Of a stretch of 64,000 nucleotides of DNA, positions 13,261 through 24,606 are shown in pieces. The notes beneath the pieces are model-generated. The model searched no databases and was not told the origin of the DNA. It worked only from the letters and a program-made list of their open reading frames with translations. Source of the stretch: Sitta carolinensis (taxonomy: Eukaryota > Chordata > Aves > Passeriformes > Sittidae); NCBI GenBank assembly GCA_032173965.1, contig CM063299.1:2105501-2169500 (forward strand), in the 5' to 3' direction. The position numbers and the translations under genes were made by a program. The first letter of the stretch is position 1. Each line of letters opens with the position of its first letter.

Positions 13261-13758
13261 TGAAAGGATATAAAAAATACTTGGAATTTCAATGCATTGG
13301 CTTCTATTTATCTCAAATGTCAAGGGCAGTGTAAAATGTATTTTTAAAATGTGTTTTTGTATGGTTTGAGCCCATTCTTGGCGTAGTTGTGACTCTAGAG
13401 GGGCCATTGTTCTTTGAGAGAGTTTGAGGGGGTTTCTTTGTACAAAGTGACAAAAAGAAGACTTGGAGTACTGGGCTGCCATTGTTCCTGTGCGGCGCTG
13501 TAAAATTTGATTTGAAATTAGGACCTCGGGGCAAGCTCTTCAATAGCCAGTTTTTATTTTCTGCCAGCATTTTAATCACTCTTGGGCTTAAAGTGGATGA
13601 CCAACATAATGCCTCTATGTTTAATAGAACAGTTCATATCTTGAAGGCCAGTTAACTGAATTCAGGGATCTGTCATCTGCCCAACATTAGTCTTTTCTGT
13701 TTCCTGTCTCTTTATGAAGATAGCTCTGCACTCCAGCCAGCTCTCAAAGAAGAGCAAC
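13261..13758. other. Non-coding interval
   Basis: AT-rich unique DNA leading into a pyrimidine tract. Two overlapping minus-strand open frames of 87 and 88 codons are unrecognised and probably chance. No repeat family was seen. Confidence 0.45.
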
Positions 13759-13828
13759 TCTTTCTTTTTCTTTCCTTTTTTTTTTTTTTTTTTTTTTTTT
13801 CTTTTTCTCTTTTTTCCTTTTTCCCCTC
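13759..13828. repeat. Pyrimidine tract with T25 core
   Basis: A C/T-only tract of about 70 bases. Its core is an uninterrupted run of 25 T at 13776-13800, flanked by CTTT and CTTTTT variants. No target-site duplication or recognisable retroelement body adjoins it, so it is called low complexity rather than a retroposon tail. Confidence 0.85.
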
Positions 13829-15449
13829 TGAATTTCTTCAGAGCTCTGCCATCTCTTGCAGGGATCCCCTAAAGGGGCCGGGCGGGCGCTGCCCCGTTGG
13901 TGTCACCAGATGGGGCAGGGAGGGGAGGCACAGATGGAAGAGTCAGATTTCCCAGAGAAACGGGATGATGGCAAGGGAAAAGTGATCCCTAAGCCTCGTG
14001 CACCTCCTTGGGATTCACATTCAGGCATGTGTGAGTGGGGAAAGCAGGAAAATTGGGGAAGTTTTAAAGGGGTCAAGCTGCGCTTGGGAGAACAAGAGAC
14101 TGCAGAACGTTTGGTCAGGTTCTGAGGGTGGCTTGATGGGTTTGGGTGATTTGAACACCAAAAGGGGGTTCACCCTGGCACCATGGCCAGCTTTGCTGGC
14201 TGGTGGCTGCACGGGGAGTGTTGGATGCTCTGTGTGCCCACACAGCTCCTCGTGCACTGGAGGGGCTAAACCAGAGGTGCAGTTCAGGTGTAAAGCCATT
14301 TAGTAGATGGGAGGCAGCACTCAGGAGGGTTTGCTGCTCTGGGAGTTGTGATTTCTCCAGCACAGCTCAGCCAGCAGTGTCCTGTCCCTCCTGGCCCCAC
14401 ACACAAGCTGGCTGGGCTGTCAGGGTGCTTACAAGCCCAGGTGACATTGCAAAAAGCAGCCCCACAGTGCAAACTGCCCTTTTGTAAGGATTGGAGCAGA
14501 GGTTCCCTCCAAGATTTGGTTTAGGTTGCTCTGTGAGTGCTGATTGTGACAGTGTGACTGGGGAAAGGACCTCAACCCCCAGGCTGCTCACACTGACCAC
14601 GAACTGCTCATTAACTGCTGATGGTTTCTGATTGAGTTAAAACCGGGCAAAGCTCACACCAGTAGCCCAAAGTAGAAGGGAAAATTCATATCCCATTACT
14701 AATTACGATCTGTTGCACATTAAAATTAATTCCTAGCGAGCTGAAATTCGAGGTTAGTTTGCCAGAAATGAACCAACTTCAGGCACAGATCAGGATATTT
14801 CAGTCATAATCATCTGACGCCTTTGTTGTCTTGATTTGCCTGAAATCCCCAGATTGCAACTTGTTTTCCACACTGTTCCTTGTGCAGATGCAGGAGCAGA
14901 GTGGCTCCCCAGGGCTGGGGATCCAGGAGAGGTTAACATATTCAGCAGCATCAAGCAGAGCTTTTCATTCACGTTCAAATGGAGCTGTGTGGGTGGCTCC
15001 ACAATGTGGGAAAAGCTTTTCATTGAAGAATCTGAATATTTTGTAAGGAAGTGAATAGTTGCAAATAATCTTTTCTGTAACACTGAAATAAAGAACAAAT
15101 GAGCTATTCTCAGAACATACTGAGGCGTTACTGTCTTCAGTGATTTAATAGAGCTATACAGAAAAAAATATTCCAAACTTGACAGATTCATATCCTAATC
15201 TTTTACTCCTTCATCAGCAGACTGCGTGGTTTGTGTGGCTGATACTGCTTAAAGCAGAAGGAGTTAAAAGGATACATTCACTCCAGCACTGCCTTTTGGG
15301 AAATACAACTCAATTTCTTAAATTATAAATGTCAGATAGAACTCCAATAGCCAACATGGGTTGGGTACATCCCCAAAACACCCAGCAGCTCGTGTGTGCC
15401 AGAATTTTAGCTCCTGCCAGGCCACTGAGGAGACTTTGGGGCTTCATGG
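13829..15449. other. Non-coding interval, GC-leaning left half
   Basis: 13850-14600 is GC-leaning with open frames on both strands (up to 101 codons), none with recognisable domains. 14600-15330 is AT-rich with many short TAAT motifs. A CATTAAAATTAATTC run near 14718 resembles the other AT-rich blocks. No repeat family was identified. Confidence 0.4.
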
Positions 15450-15613
15450 GAATTTCTCAGAGCACTGCACAGCTGCCCAGGGCAGTGGTGGAGTCCCCAT
15501 CCAGCAGGGATTTCAAGGATGTGGCACTTGGGGACGTGGGTTCCTGGTGGCTTTGGCAGTGGAACAGTTGGACTTGATGATCTTAGAGGGCTTTTCCAGC
15601 CTCAGTGATCCTC
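15450..15613 (+). mobile_element. CR1 LINE 3'-end fragment
   Basis: The segment carries the 3' UTR of an avian CR1 retrotransposon in sense orientation. GGGCAGTGGTGGAGTCCCCAT near 15480 matches the usual CR1 'gaggtggtggagtcaccatcc' stretch. It is followed by TTGGACTTGATGATCTTAGA near 15569 and a worn CTTTTCCAGCCTCAGTGATCC end. It is 5'-truncated, as nearly all CR1 copies are, and has no open frame. The degraded terminal octamers suggest an old copy. Confidence 0.85.
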
Positions 15614-17559
15614 TGCTGGAATGTCACAGTGAATTTTTGCTCTCCTCCTTTTACTGAGGTGAAGTTTTTTCTCTGAGTGCAGGGTTTGAAGGGCAGGGTC
15701 AGACTTTGGGAGTCCCCAGATGCCAATCCACAGCCCTGCCCTCCTGCACTGGCACCCGTGACCTGCAGCAGGGATGCTGCAGGGTGAGGGGGGATTTCCC
15801 ACACATAAAGCACTGCAGGAATTCAGGACAGCTGCCACAGCTCTCTCTTCCCAAATAATAAAACTTCAGCAAGTCCAGGGGATCTCCAAGGCAAGGCTGA
15901 GTAGGTCAGCATCAGCCTTCACTAAACGTGATTAACTTTATCCATCTCCTGGTGCATTTCTTTCCAATCCACTCCAGTGCTTGATTTAATTTTCCTTTTA
16001 TGTAAACTCCAAGATTTAGCTTCATTAGGATGATTGCAGGGATTCCCTGCTCATGGCTGGCTGCTCCCTGATCCCTCCAGGGGTTTCCTACCAACCCCTC
16101 CAGTCTGGTGCTGTGGGGGCAAAACTGTAGGGCATGAGAGAGCTGGGGTGGAAGAGATGCTCAGAGAGGAAATCCAGTTGGAATCCTGTCTGGGAAAGGA
16201 GCTGCAGATCTGCTGGGAGCAGAGGAGCAAGCCCTGGCACTCAGGCCAGGATCTCTGCTGGGATCCAGCCTGGGGAGATTTGAGCCTGTTTCACCTGTGG
16301 ATTTGGTGATCAGTAAATACTCCTTTTTATTTTTTAATTATTAAAAATCGGTTTTGAAATAATTTTTAACGGATTTTGTAAAATCTGCAATGCCCTTATT
16401 CTGAATTACCCATTTTGCCTGTGCCCAGAAATGTATCATGTGCTGCACAAGCTTTTTACCTTTCCTAACAAGTTCAAAACCCAGCCACAATTGTTTTCAA
16501 GCTTTAGGAGGTTAATATTACACAGACCATTTTAACCACCATTTCAAACTTGTTTTATCCCCCCCAAAAAAATTTTTTTAAAAAATCCAAGGACTTCTGG
16601 CTTTTTCCACAATATTAGCTCTATCATATCAGAGTCCTATATTGAATATTTTATTGACCGTCTGCTTGCCCTATGCTAACCTGCCTGACATCCAAAATTT
16701 CTCCTCTCTGGAGAAGCCACGTCAGTTCCCATTAAGCAGCTGAGCGTGAATTTCCCCTTCTTATTTCCTGTGGACAAACTCCATCCCAGCAGGAGGAACC
16801 TGGTGCATGGCAGGGCCAGCCAGAGGCAGCAGCAGCTCGGGCTGCCTTGGAGGTGGCATTGCCAGGGGTGAGCTCCACACACACGAGATCTCCCTTTGGG
16901 GCTTGCAGCAGCAGTTTGGATAATTTTGCTTTACACAAACTTAAAGGTATTGAAGAGGAAAATTTTGTTTTCCCCCTGGCAAGTTAATTATTTGAGTTCT
17001 CATAGAAGCAAAGCTTGAAGCAAAAGGGAAGAGGAAAATGCATCTTCTGTTTAAATTGGGCCTGTCCAGGAACAGGGGGTTGATGTCCTGAGCTGTCGCA
17101 GTTTTAATTGCCTCAGTTAATTTTCCAAATTAGTTTGAATGTTATTAATATTTAATTTTATTTTCTGCACACCTTCCCTTTTAAATTACCTAATATTTAA
17201 ATGCTGTGTTTTCTGTTTTCCTAGAAAACCAGGGTAAGGTTGTGTCACTGCAAGGTTTTATGGCCATACAAACCCTTTGCTTGAGAGCTCTGTGCTGAGC
17301 CTGCTGCCCTCTCAATAACGTGCCCAGGGTTTTTTGCTGTGCTATGTGACATTTACTAAATAGTTTTAATATGAAATAGGTATAAATCATTCATAATTCC
17401 TCAGCTGACATGGTTGAAATAATGGACAATGTCATTATGTGCCTTCCTTCATATGCAACAATTGTTTGACAGACATCGTGGCGTCTCTGAGCAAAGCATC
17501 CAGGGCAAGGGAAAAGAAAATTTTCCTCCAAGCCATAAAATATTTTAGGCCACCTTTCG

Positions 17560-17565
<6 letters not shown>
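15614..17565. other. Non-coding interval
   Basis: No gene. AT-rich low-complexity sequence lies at 16318-16380 and 16560-16590 (C/A/T runs). 17095-17200 has closely spaced AATT cores (GTTTTAATTGCC, CAGTTAATTTTCC, TTATTAATATTTAATTTT) and may be another regulatory-type block. Open frames near 16034-16309 and 16676-16938 are unrecognised. Confidence 0.4.

Positions 17566-17616
<51 letters not shown>
17566..17616. repeat. 51-base poly(T) tract
   Basis: An uninterrupted run of 51 T, the longest homopolymer in the window, with a second 11-T run at 17643-17653. Near-matching AAAATATTT(T)AG words lie on each side (about 17537 and 17630), which could be a worn target-site duplication of a minus-strand poly(A)-tailed insertion. 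No recognisable element body lies between them, so an expanded T tract is the simpler reading. Confidence 0.9.
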
Positions 17617-17617
<1 letters not shown>

Positions 17618-17653
17618 TAACAGAATCTCAAAATATTTAGAATTTTTTTTTTT

Positions 17654-17842
17654 CCTTCAAGGAAAAAGAATTCACACAAGAACTTATGACAGGAAAACTC
17701 TACCTGAGCTTTACTATTCTTGAAAAGCTCTCAGAAAAACAAACAAACAAAAATAAACAAAAAACCAATGTGGAGGAACAGATTATTAGATTGTGTTTCT
17801 AAGTGTATTTTCATAGTGGTGGAGTTGGAGGGGTGAACCAAG
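17654..17842. other. Non-coding interval with A/C-rich stretch
   Basis: Contains an AAAC-type low-complexity stretch near 17738-17765 (ACAAACAAACAAAAATAAAC). No gene or repeat family was recognised. Confidence 0.5.
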
Positions 17843-18600
17843 TTGGTTCAAATTATCTCTCTGGGACTGCTGTGTTGGCAGCAACGTGTGTCTAACTCAA
17901 AATGCAATAAGAAATGGAGGAAATTTAATTTTTTTATTGTGGTTATGGAGGTCTGTGGAGAAGGGTGCAATTCTTGGGACAACCAGCTTTGGGTTTTTAG
18001 TGCCTTTCTTTTCCAAACTTGGTGTCAGATGTTGTAACTTAATTTATTTTCCCATTAGCTTTTGCTAATGATACTAAAACTTCCTTTAAAAGCTTTCCTA
18101 ATTAATGATCTTCTTGCTCCCAAACAAAAACTATATTGTCTTTGAGAAGTGCCTGAGTATTTTAAAAACAACGGGCTGTTGGTAGGTTTTATTGCCTCAT
18201 GAATTTAGGGTCAACACACCTATTATTTGCCAGAGTTAATTTGTGCTGGGTTATTGACTGTCGGCTTGTTGGGATATCTGACTCTTGTAAAAGTTACACT
18301 CATCTCAAATGGTTGTAATTTTATTCTTCGTGCTCTGGTGCCACAATATTTAGCTAATAAAAGGAGGGCAGCAGTTGTACAAAGGCAGGTATTTAACTTC
18401 AGGCTGGGGAGAGCAAGGCAGTGGGGTTGTCATTACTCTTTGTATTCCTTCTCTCTAACACTGAACGGTTTTCATTTTCTTGTAGATAAGGAAAGGGGAA
18501 AAGACAACTCTGTTAAAATCGTAGGACGTGTAAAAAAGTGCAAGAGACTTAGTTTTAGGGTTTGTAAGTTTTTAATCAGACTTTTCAGGGGCTCTGTCTG
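17843..18600. promoter_or_regulatory. Conserved-element-like block
   Basis: Repeat-free. 18095-18370 has CCTAATTAATGATC, TTATTGCCTCATGAATTTAGG, CAGAGTTAATTTG and TTTAGCTAATAAAAGG, with sparse CpGs. A 124-codon plus-strand frame (18227-18601) covers it and shows no family resemblance; conserved non-coding elements often appear as such open frames. Function as an enhancer is inferred from composition only. Confidence 0.28.
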
Positions 18601-21600
18601 AGCTCAGGGCTTGTCCAAGAGGAAGTTTGGCCATTTGCAAAGGGCTCAGTGGCACTAAAATAACCAAAAAGTTGAGATTGATGTGCAGCTTGTGTGTCAA
18701 GGTGAAAATATCCCCCTTGGACACTCCAAACTGGAAGCACAGCAGATAGTAACGCTGGCAGTTGGTTTAAAAATCCCCTAAGAAACCATCCCTTTTGTGT
18801 TTACAATTCAGAATTAAAATGGGGAATTGTTCCTTCTGGTTTTCCAAGTGTCTGCTTCCATCCCAAATCTGAGCCATGTGTCCTTGTGGGGTAAAAAGCC
18901 GAGTTTTCTGTAAACCAGCCTTCAGATACACAGTGCCAAGCCCAGAGTCCCTCGCTGTGCCTTGCTCTCTGAACTCCAGTCGATAAAAAGTTCCTCAGCA
19001 GAATCCAAATTAGCACCAGGAAGTCATGACCTGTAATGTGGGAGTTGGAAACTATCCATTTATTCTGCAGGGTGCCCTGGGAACCCACGTGTTCCAGTGT
19101 AGGAAATTCAGGAGAGTGGTGAGCTTGAGCCTGTTGTCCCAGTGGTTTCCCAATCCTTTTTTTTTTCAATGCCCAAATATGTTATTATTCCTTTGCTTCA
19201 TTCTGGGCTGAGAGGAACAATTCACAAATACTCCTCAGCATGCTGGATCTGTGCAGGTCCAGGGTGCAGCTGACAGGAGTTTGTTCTGACTCCCTTGGCA
19301 CAGTCACTGATTATTCTGGTTATTCTGACCCCTAAACCCAGCAATGCTGAGCAGGTGACAGTCTAATTCTTTGCTTGATTTCCATCAAGCTCTGGCTTTT
19401 GGCTCTCTGCAGTGGATATTTATTGCAGAAAAAGGGGGAAGCATCTGAGACTGGTTTAAGTCAAGTCTAGGAGTTTCACCTGAGGAACTCTGCTTACCTA
19501 CATTCATCTGAGGTGCACAGCATCTGTTATGGTTGCTTCATAAATAACCACCCCAATCCTTCCTGAATTATTTTTGGTAGTTTACAGTGTGTGTGTAGCT
19601 TTTAAAACTGGAAAACCAAAAGCTGGCTCTGTTTGTTTTCTCACAAAATTGTAGCCAGAGCAGGGAATCCATAGCTAAGCTCTTACTCAGTGGCTACTGT
19701 ATTATAAATAACTCTTCACCTTGGCCCTGTTTCTCCAGCCATTACTCACTGTGAGTAGCACTTCCTCAGGAGCACAGAGTCACAGAGTAGTAGCTGATTC
19801 TGCTGTCATTACTCACAGTTTTAGTACCCTGGCACATCAGGAGGTGTTTTCAAACAAGGCTTTGTTCCTCAAAAAGTGGCAAGTTTTCCTATCTGGTGAG
19901 ACTACACTTGCAAAAATCATCCCAAGGAATTAGTACTAAAGATAAATCAAAAATTAAAGCAGGGGAAAGTGAGGAGAAACCATAACGTGGGCTATTTGGA
20001 AGGCTGTGTGCCTGCAAGTGGTGCTGTATTTTTTCCTGTCAGGAGTGTGGAGCTGAGGAGCAGCCTGGGAGCTCTGATGGGAGAGGCATCACCTCACCCC
20101 TGCTGCCTTCCCCTCACCACCACTGCTCTGCTTGCAAAGTGTAAATTAACTTAAAGGTTCAAAGCTTTTGGGAAAGGTTCCAGACCAGAGGTCATCTTTC
20201 CTGGGTGGTTTATTGGCTGGCCTGTGTTTGCCCACATCTCTAGTGTTTACCAGCTGAGGGAGTTTATGAAATTTTGATGCAGGAATTAGGTTGTTGCTCA
20301 TCTTGTACCTTCTTGCTCATATTATTGACAGCAGCACTGAACTGCTTGAGGCAGATAGTATCTCGGTGATCACCGTGCTATTTCAGCTCTCCACTGCTGA
20401 CAACATCAGAAGTGTTTTAACAGGGTTTTAATGGGCAGCCTCTGCAGCTCCTCGGAGGGTTGCAAATAGCTGCTGTGAAAAACCTTTTCTGCAGCTCTGA
20501 GCTGACGTGCCCTCCTTTCCCTGCCTCCCCTTCCCCACTGCTGCCTCTGGGGCTGCAGCTCTGCTGCCAGTGCTGACGTGGGCCAGGCTCTGTGCAAGTC
20601 CCTGCTCTGATTTCAGGGCAGCTGGGAAGAGGAACAACACGGCTGGGAAGGGTGAGGAACCCAAACTGCCTCCACAAATCCCCCCTGGCCAGCTCTTCCA
20701 AGCAGCACCTCACAAGTTACACCCATGCACAACACAGAGCTTCCCCTCTTGTTGTGTTCACAACATGTTTGTCACGATACCCAGAGCAAGACTTAACGAT
20801 TCTGGAGCAAGCAACCTTTATTTTTCAGCAGGAAACGGAATAGGATGGAATAAATCCCCCCTTTTCTCAAGACAAAGCCTTGATTTGATGGCAGCAGTTT
20901 CTAGCTGAGTGGTTGCCTTGCTCTGCTTGTTACCAGAAATGAGGCTTGGAGAACAGCTTTCTTTGCCCTATGGAAAAGCTTTCTCCTCCCTATTTTGCTT
21001 AATATAACTATAATGTGCCCTTTATCACACTTCAACTTGAGTAATCCCAGTTTGGAAATAGTGCAGAAATACCCATGGGAAAAAGCACAAGAAACGTACA
21101 TTATAAAAAACACACAGGCCCAGCTCAAAAGATCCACTGACATGTAAATTTAATTAAAAAATTAGAGGTTTTCAATGAGGGCTTGTGTCTTCAATTTACC
21201 AGTTTCCATGACTTCTCCAGCAAAAGTGTTTCTTTTTTGCATTCTTGGTGGAAAACACGCTGAGGGCTATTACAGTCTCCAAGAAGAGTCTCTATTCTGT
21301 GTCACAGGGAAAAAAATAAAATTACCCAAAATATGTACACTTGAAATAAGTAAGAAAAATATCCACTTTCCTGTTTTGTTTTATTTCTATCCTCTAACAA
21401 AAGTTAAACTTTCCAGTAACCAGCAGTGCATGAAGAAGCATGTCCTAACTGTGTGAATAAGCTTCCTTTTGATTGCATGTGCAAATTTTAGGGTATTTTT
21501 GTTCTTTCCGTGAAAGATGAGTGAGATTGGATAAAATAGTGGTGAGTGGGTGAGCAGAAGAAGAGCTGATGGCCAGAGGTAGAGGCTCATGCTTTAAAAT

Positions 21601-22480
21601 GTCACTGTTCAAAGAGGATTCTAGCTTCAAGAAGGGAATCCCAAAGTTTTATTATCGAAAATTATTCATTTCTTCACCAACTGCATGTTTAAGGGAAGAA
21701 ATCCCAGCAGGGGAACCCCACCTTCCTTGGTGTGATGTCCCAGGACCAAGGGGTGTCCAAAATCCAGAGATTCTCCTCAATATCCTCAGCCTCAAATCCT
21801 GAGGGAAAATAAAACTTGAATCTCCTGGCTTCTAAAACTTACAAGGAAAATCCAGAGGTCTTTGGAACTCAGCAGGATTAAATGCTTTTTTTAACTCTAT
21901 TCTTCCATCCACTCTTCTTTCAGCAAAACCCCGTGCAGGCTGAACCTCTCAAATATCAGGGTATATAAAAGCCACTTCTGCTTAATACCCATTATTTCAG
22001 TTTTTAATGCAGTAAAGGCAGTGGCTTTTGTGGTGCTTTCTTAAGTCCAAAGCAGCTGCTGAAAGGACCAAATCTTTAGGTTAAGAGAGAGGAAAAAACC
22101 CCTTGTCTCTGGAATTTCAGCCCCTCAGTAAATAAATGGAGGAGATGTTCAGAGCAGAGCTGTGACTTTCACACTTTCTGCCTCCAAGCTTGTGGGTTCT
22201 GCTGCAAGTTGCAGCACTGAAAACCACTGTGGGTTTTGTTTCTCTAACTTAATTAATAAAAACAATTCATCAGTAGCTGATGCCTTTCAGAGTGGGTTTT
22301 TTTTTTTCCCTGAGTCAGCTTGCTGTGGAAGAGGTTCATTATAAATTACAATGAGCAAACCAAAAAGCAATAGGCAGAATAAAGCTTCTGATGTGGTGGG
22401 CTTCTCTTAGCCGAGTTTATTTGAGGAAACTTGTAGCCAAAATGCTGCACTCTAGTTTATATATACATTGTTCCATGTCT

Positions 22481-22487
<7 letters not shown>
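18601..22487. other. Unique non-coding interval
   Basis: Nearly 4 kb with no gene and no classified repeat. The frames at 20405-20908 occur on both strands over a GC-leaning stretch and are unrecognised. A small perfect inverted repeat, TACTCAC-T-GTGAGTA, lies at 19743-19757. AT-rich stretches at 20980-21150 and 21300-21400 are unremarkable. Confidence 0.45.

Positions 22488-22517
<30 letters not shown>
22488..22517. repeat. Poly(A) tract (A30)
   Basis: Thirty A in a row, preceded about 110 bases upstream by AATAAA at 22380-22385. A retroposed transcript tail is possible, but the upstream 300 bases match nothing recognised and no flanking duplication was found. It is recorded as a homopolymer. 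Confidence 0.9.
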
Positions 22518-22520
<3 letters not shown>

Positions 22521-23004
22521 TTGAAATGATCAAGAGCAGAAGGGAATAAGGGAAGGAAAAGGAGCCAGTGCTGCTTCAGACTGATTTTTATGCAGATTGT
22601 TTGTCACCTGTGCTGGTTCAGTGGCTGCTTTGAAGTTACTCTGGCATTAGTGTTGTGCCTTAGGCAAGGTTGTTTGCTGCCTCTCTGTCCCGTGTTATTT
22701 CACTTGCTCTTATGTTCACTTCTATCTCATAGATTTGCTCTGCCAATTTGGATGTAATTGTATGAAACTTGGCTTTTGGTTTTATCCTGTGGCTTTTGCT
22801 CACACCAGCCATCCTTTACCCTGCAGAAAGACACTTGGTGAATGAAAAGCATTGGATTGGCCTGATCATTGCTGAATTTCCCATAAACAAAAATGTAATA
22901 TTTCTAATCTTGTTTCTTAACACGTTCTAAACATCATCACAAGCAATTAGAAGTCAGAGACATGTTCATTCCAAAGGGGGAATCTGATGTAAATATGCCT
23001 CTGA
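22518..23004. other. Non-coding interval
   Basis: Unique DNA with no open frame of note, no CR1 and no tandem repeat. It separates the A30 tract from the CR1 tail that follows. Confidence 0.5.
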
Positions 23005-23068
23005 TAGTTTGCCTCCATGATCCCAGAGGTTCTTTCCAACCTAAAGGATGCACAAAGTGATTCCACGT
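23005..23068 (+). mobile_element. CR1 LINE extreme 3' tail
   Basis: GATCCCAGAGGTTCTTTCCAACCTAAA near 23019 followed by a worn AAAGTGATTCC corresponds to the last approximately 60 bases of sense-strand avian CR1, ending in a degraded form of the terminal ATTCTRTG octamer. It is severely 5'-truncated, with no coding part. Confidence 0.7.
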
Positions 23069-24409
23069 GTGAGGATCTGCCTGTCCAGTAGGTTTGGACT
23101 GTGCAGGATCAATACAGAGATTTAAGGGGTGAATTCATCATTGCAGCTGTTTCTTGAACATCCTGGAACAGAACCCAGCCTGCAATTGCACAGGTTATGT
23201 CACTGCTTGGATCCTCCCTGTCTCCTTTCCTTCATCCCCAAATATGTTTTTATCTGGGGATGGGCAAGGTGCTGCATAGCCAAAGGCACTTCCTTACTTC
23301 AGGGTTGAAGAGTTCCCTTAAAAATAAACCCTGTGTGTAACTCAGGGTTCAGTCACCCAAAAAAATGGCTAAAATTTCCTTATGTTGCCTGTGCTTCTTC
23401 AGCACATGGAGCAAATGTAAACTGCAAATTAAAAAAAGGAAAAAAAAAAACTAAAAAAGAGGGAAAATAAAATAAAATGTCTCTTGTGCTTCCCTGAGAT
23501 TCCCAGGTCCAGGGCACAGCACCCATCACCCCCAGGTGCCAAGGCCACAGTGACAGACTGAGACTCTGGGTCATGCTTTGTAACCTCCCTTTGTATTTAT
23601 GGCCTGATTTTGAAGGGTATTAAATGTATAAAATATGTATGTTTAAGTGATGTATTTGAATCTCCAAGTCACTCCACCGTTAATGTGCTTTTAAGTGTTC
23701 TCATGCCGATGTGCTTAGGTAGGAACAAATTGAGCTTGTAGGGAAGTTTAGGGAAGATAAAATTTCGGATGCCTTGAGCTTCTTCAGATGGGTTTAGCAG
23801 CAGGAGGAGGAGGCAGGACTGGAGTGGGGCTTTCCTTCCCAGTTATCCTGTCTGCAGCATGGGCCAGCCAGGTGTAAAACACAGATGTGAGTGATCAGTG
23901 ATGGCTTTGGCAGAGGTGAGGCACTGCTGGTGCCTGTGACCACCCCAAACCTCTGCCACAGCTCTGTGCTCTCCAGTGCCAGAGAGCAGCACAGCTCATC
24001 CTGCAGACCTCTCCAGTCACATGCTGCAGAGCGTTTTAGGCAAATTTTGTTGAAGCAGCTGTCGGATGAAAACTATCAAAGCTCAGTTTTGTTCCTGGAG
24101 CTCTCGGAATATTCCTCATGGGTTCCTGGGGCTGAAAGCAGTCATGTGTGGCAAAGCCACATTGCCAGGCTCTGTGCTCTGGAGTTTAGAGGGGATGAGG
24201 ATCCTCTCCCTCTGATTCACTTCCACTGCTGCCTCTTCCTTCATTTCCCTGCGCTGAGGTCTCGCAGTCGTGGAACTGGGCAGCTCCTTTCCAAAAGGCA
24301 ATGTTTACCCTCTGCCACTTCTGAGCCTGCGTCCTCAGCGACAGAATTGATTCAGTTGGTGCTGCTGCACTTTTAATGTTCCCTTTTATGTTCATGTTTG
24401 TTCCAACAG
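23069..24409. other. Non-coding interval
   Basis: Contains an A-rich low-complexity stretch at 23428-23478 and a 161-codon plus-strand frame (23891-24376). That frame has no recognisable motif and is overlapped by minus-strand frames, so it is probably chance. It ends shortly before the candidate acceptor site at 24401-24409. Confidence 0.4.
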
Positions 24410-24509
24410 AGTGGCCACTAGCACAGACGACTTGAACTTGTATCACCCGCAAACTGACAACGCTGGAGCCACCAGTTTGTCATTATCCCTCCTAGTGTAT
24501 CTGATTTAA
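24410..24509 (+). CDS. Candidate C-terminal exon, GPI-signal-like (uncertain)
   Basis: A splice-acceptor-like sequence, TTTTATGTTCATGTTTGTTCCAACAG, precedes the segment. With one base left for a split codon, the frame from 24411 reads 32 codons to TAA at 24507-24509. It begins VATSTDDLNLYHPQTDNAG and ends in a short hydrophobic run of Leu, Ser, Val, Tyr and Ile. An N-A-G small-residue site, a short spacer and then a hydrophobic end is the arrangement of a GPI-attachment signal, as in the last exons of several neural adhesion proteins. I do not recognise the protein. No upstream exon and no clear AATAAA nearby were found, so a conserved non-coding element is a strong alternative. Confidence 0.22.
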
Positions 24510-24577
24510 TTTTGCAACACTGGATTAATTCTTAAAATTGCAGTGCTTTTTGCTCGTTAATGGTCAGTAAATGATTC
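24510..24577. promoter_or_regulatory. AT-rich segment next to candidate exon
   Basis: GGATTAATTCTTAAAATTGC and GCTCGTTAATGGTCAG give TAAT-type cores. This is either 3' UTR of the candidate exon or the continuation of a conserved non-coding block. Confidence 0.2.
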
Positions 24578-24606
24578 GGGCTGGGGGGGGGAGGGTTGGT
24601 GGGGGA
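24578..24606 (+). repeat. G-rich run, potential G-quadruplex
   Basis: GGG, then nine G (24583-24591), GGG, GG and GGGGG are separated by short loops within 29 bases. This satisfies the usual intramolecular quadruplex pattern on the plus strand. It lies less than 100 bases downstream of the candidate terminal exon's stop codon. Confidence 0.6.

Noticed and set aside
17617..17660. Alu-like 'poly(T)-gtaacagaatctc' edge
   Set aside because: The resemblance to the antisense Alu start is about a dozen bases; the CR1 content indicates a bird, which has no Alu, and no Alu body follows.
17655..17720. Zinc-finger-linker-like residues (RIHTR)
   Set aside because: Only a few residues match; no Cys/His pattern on either side.
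22378..22517. Processed pseudogene ending in A30
   Set aside because: AATAAA is present, but the upstream sequence matches no gene I know and no flanking duplication is visible.
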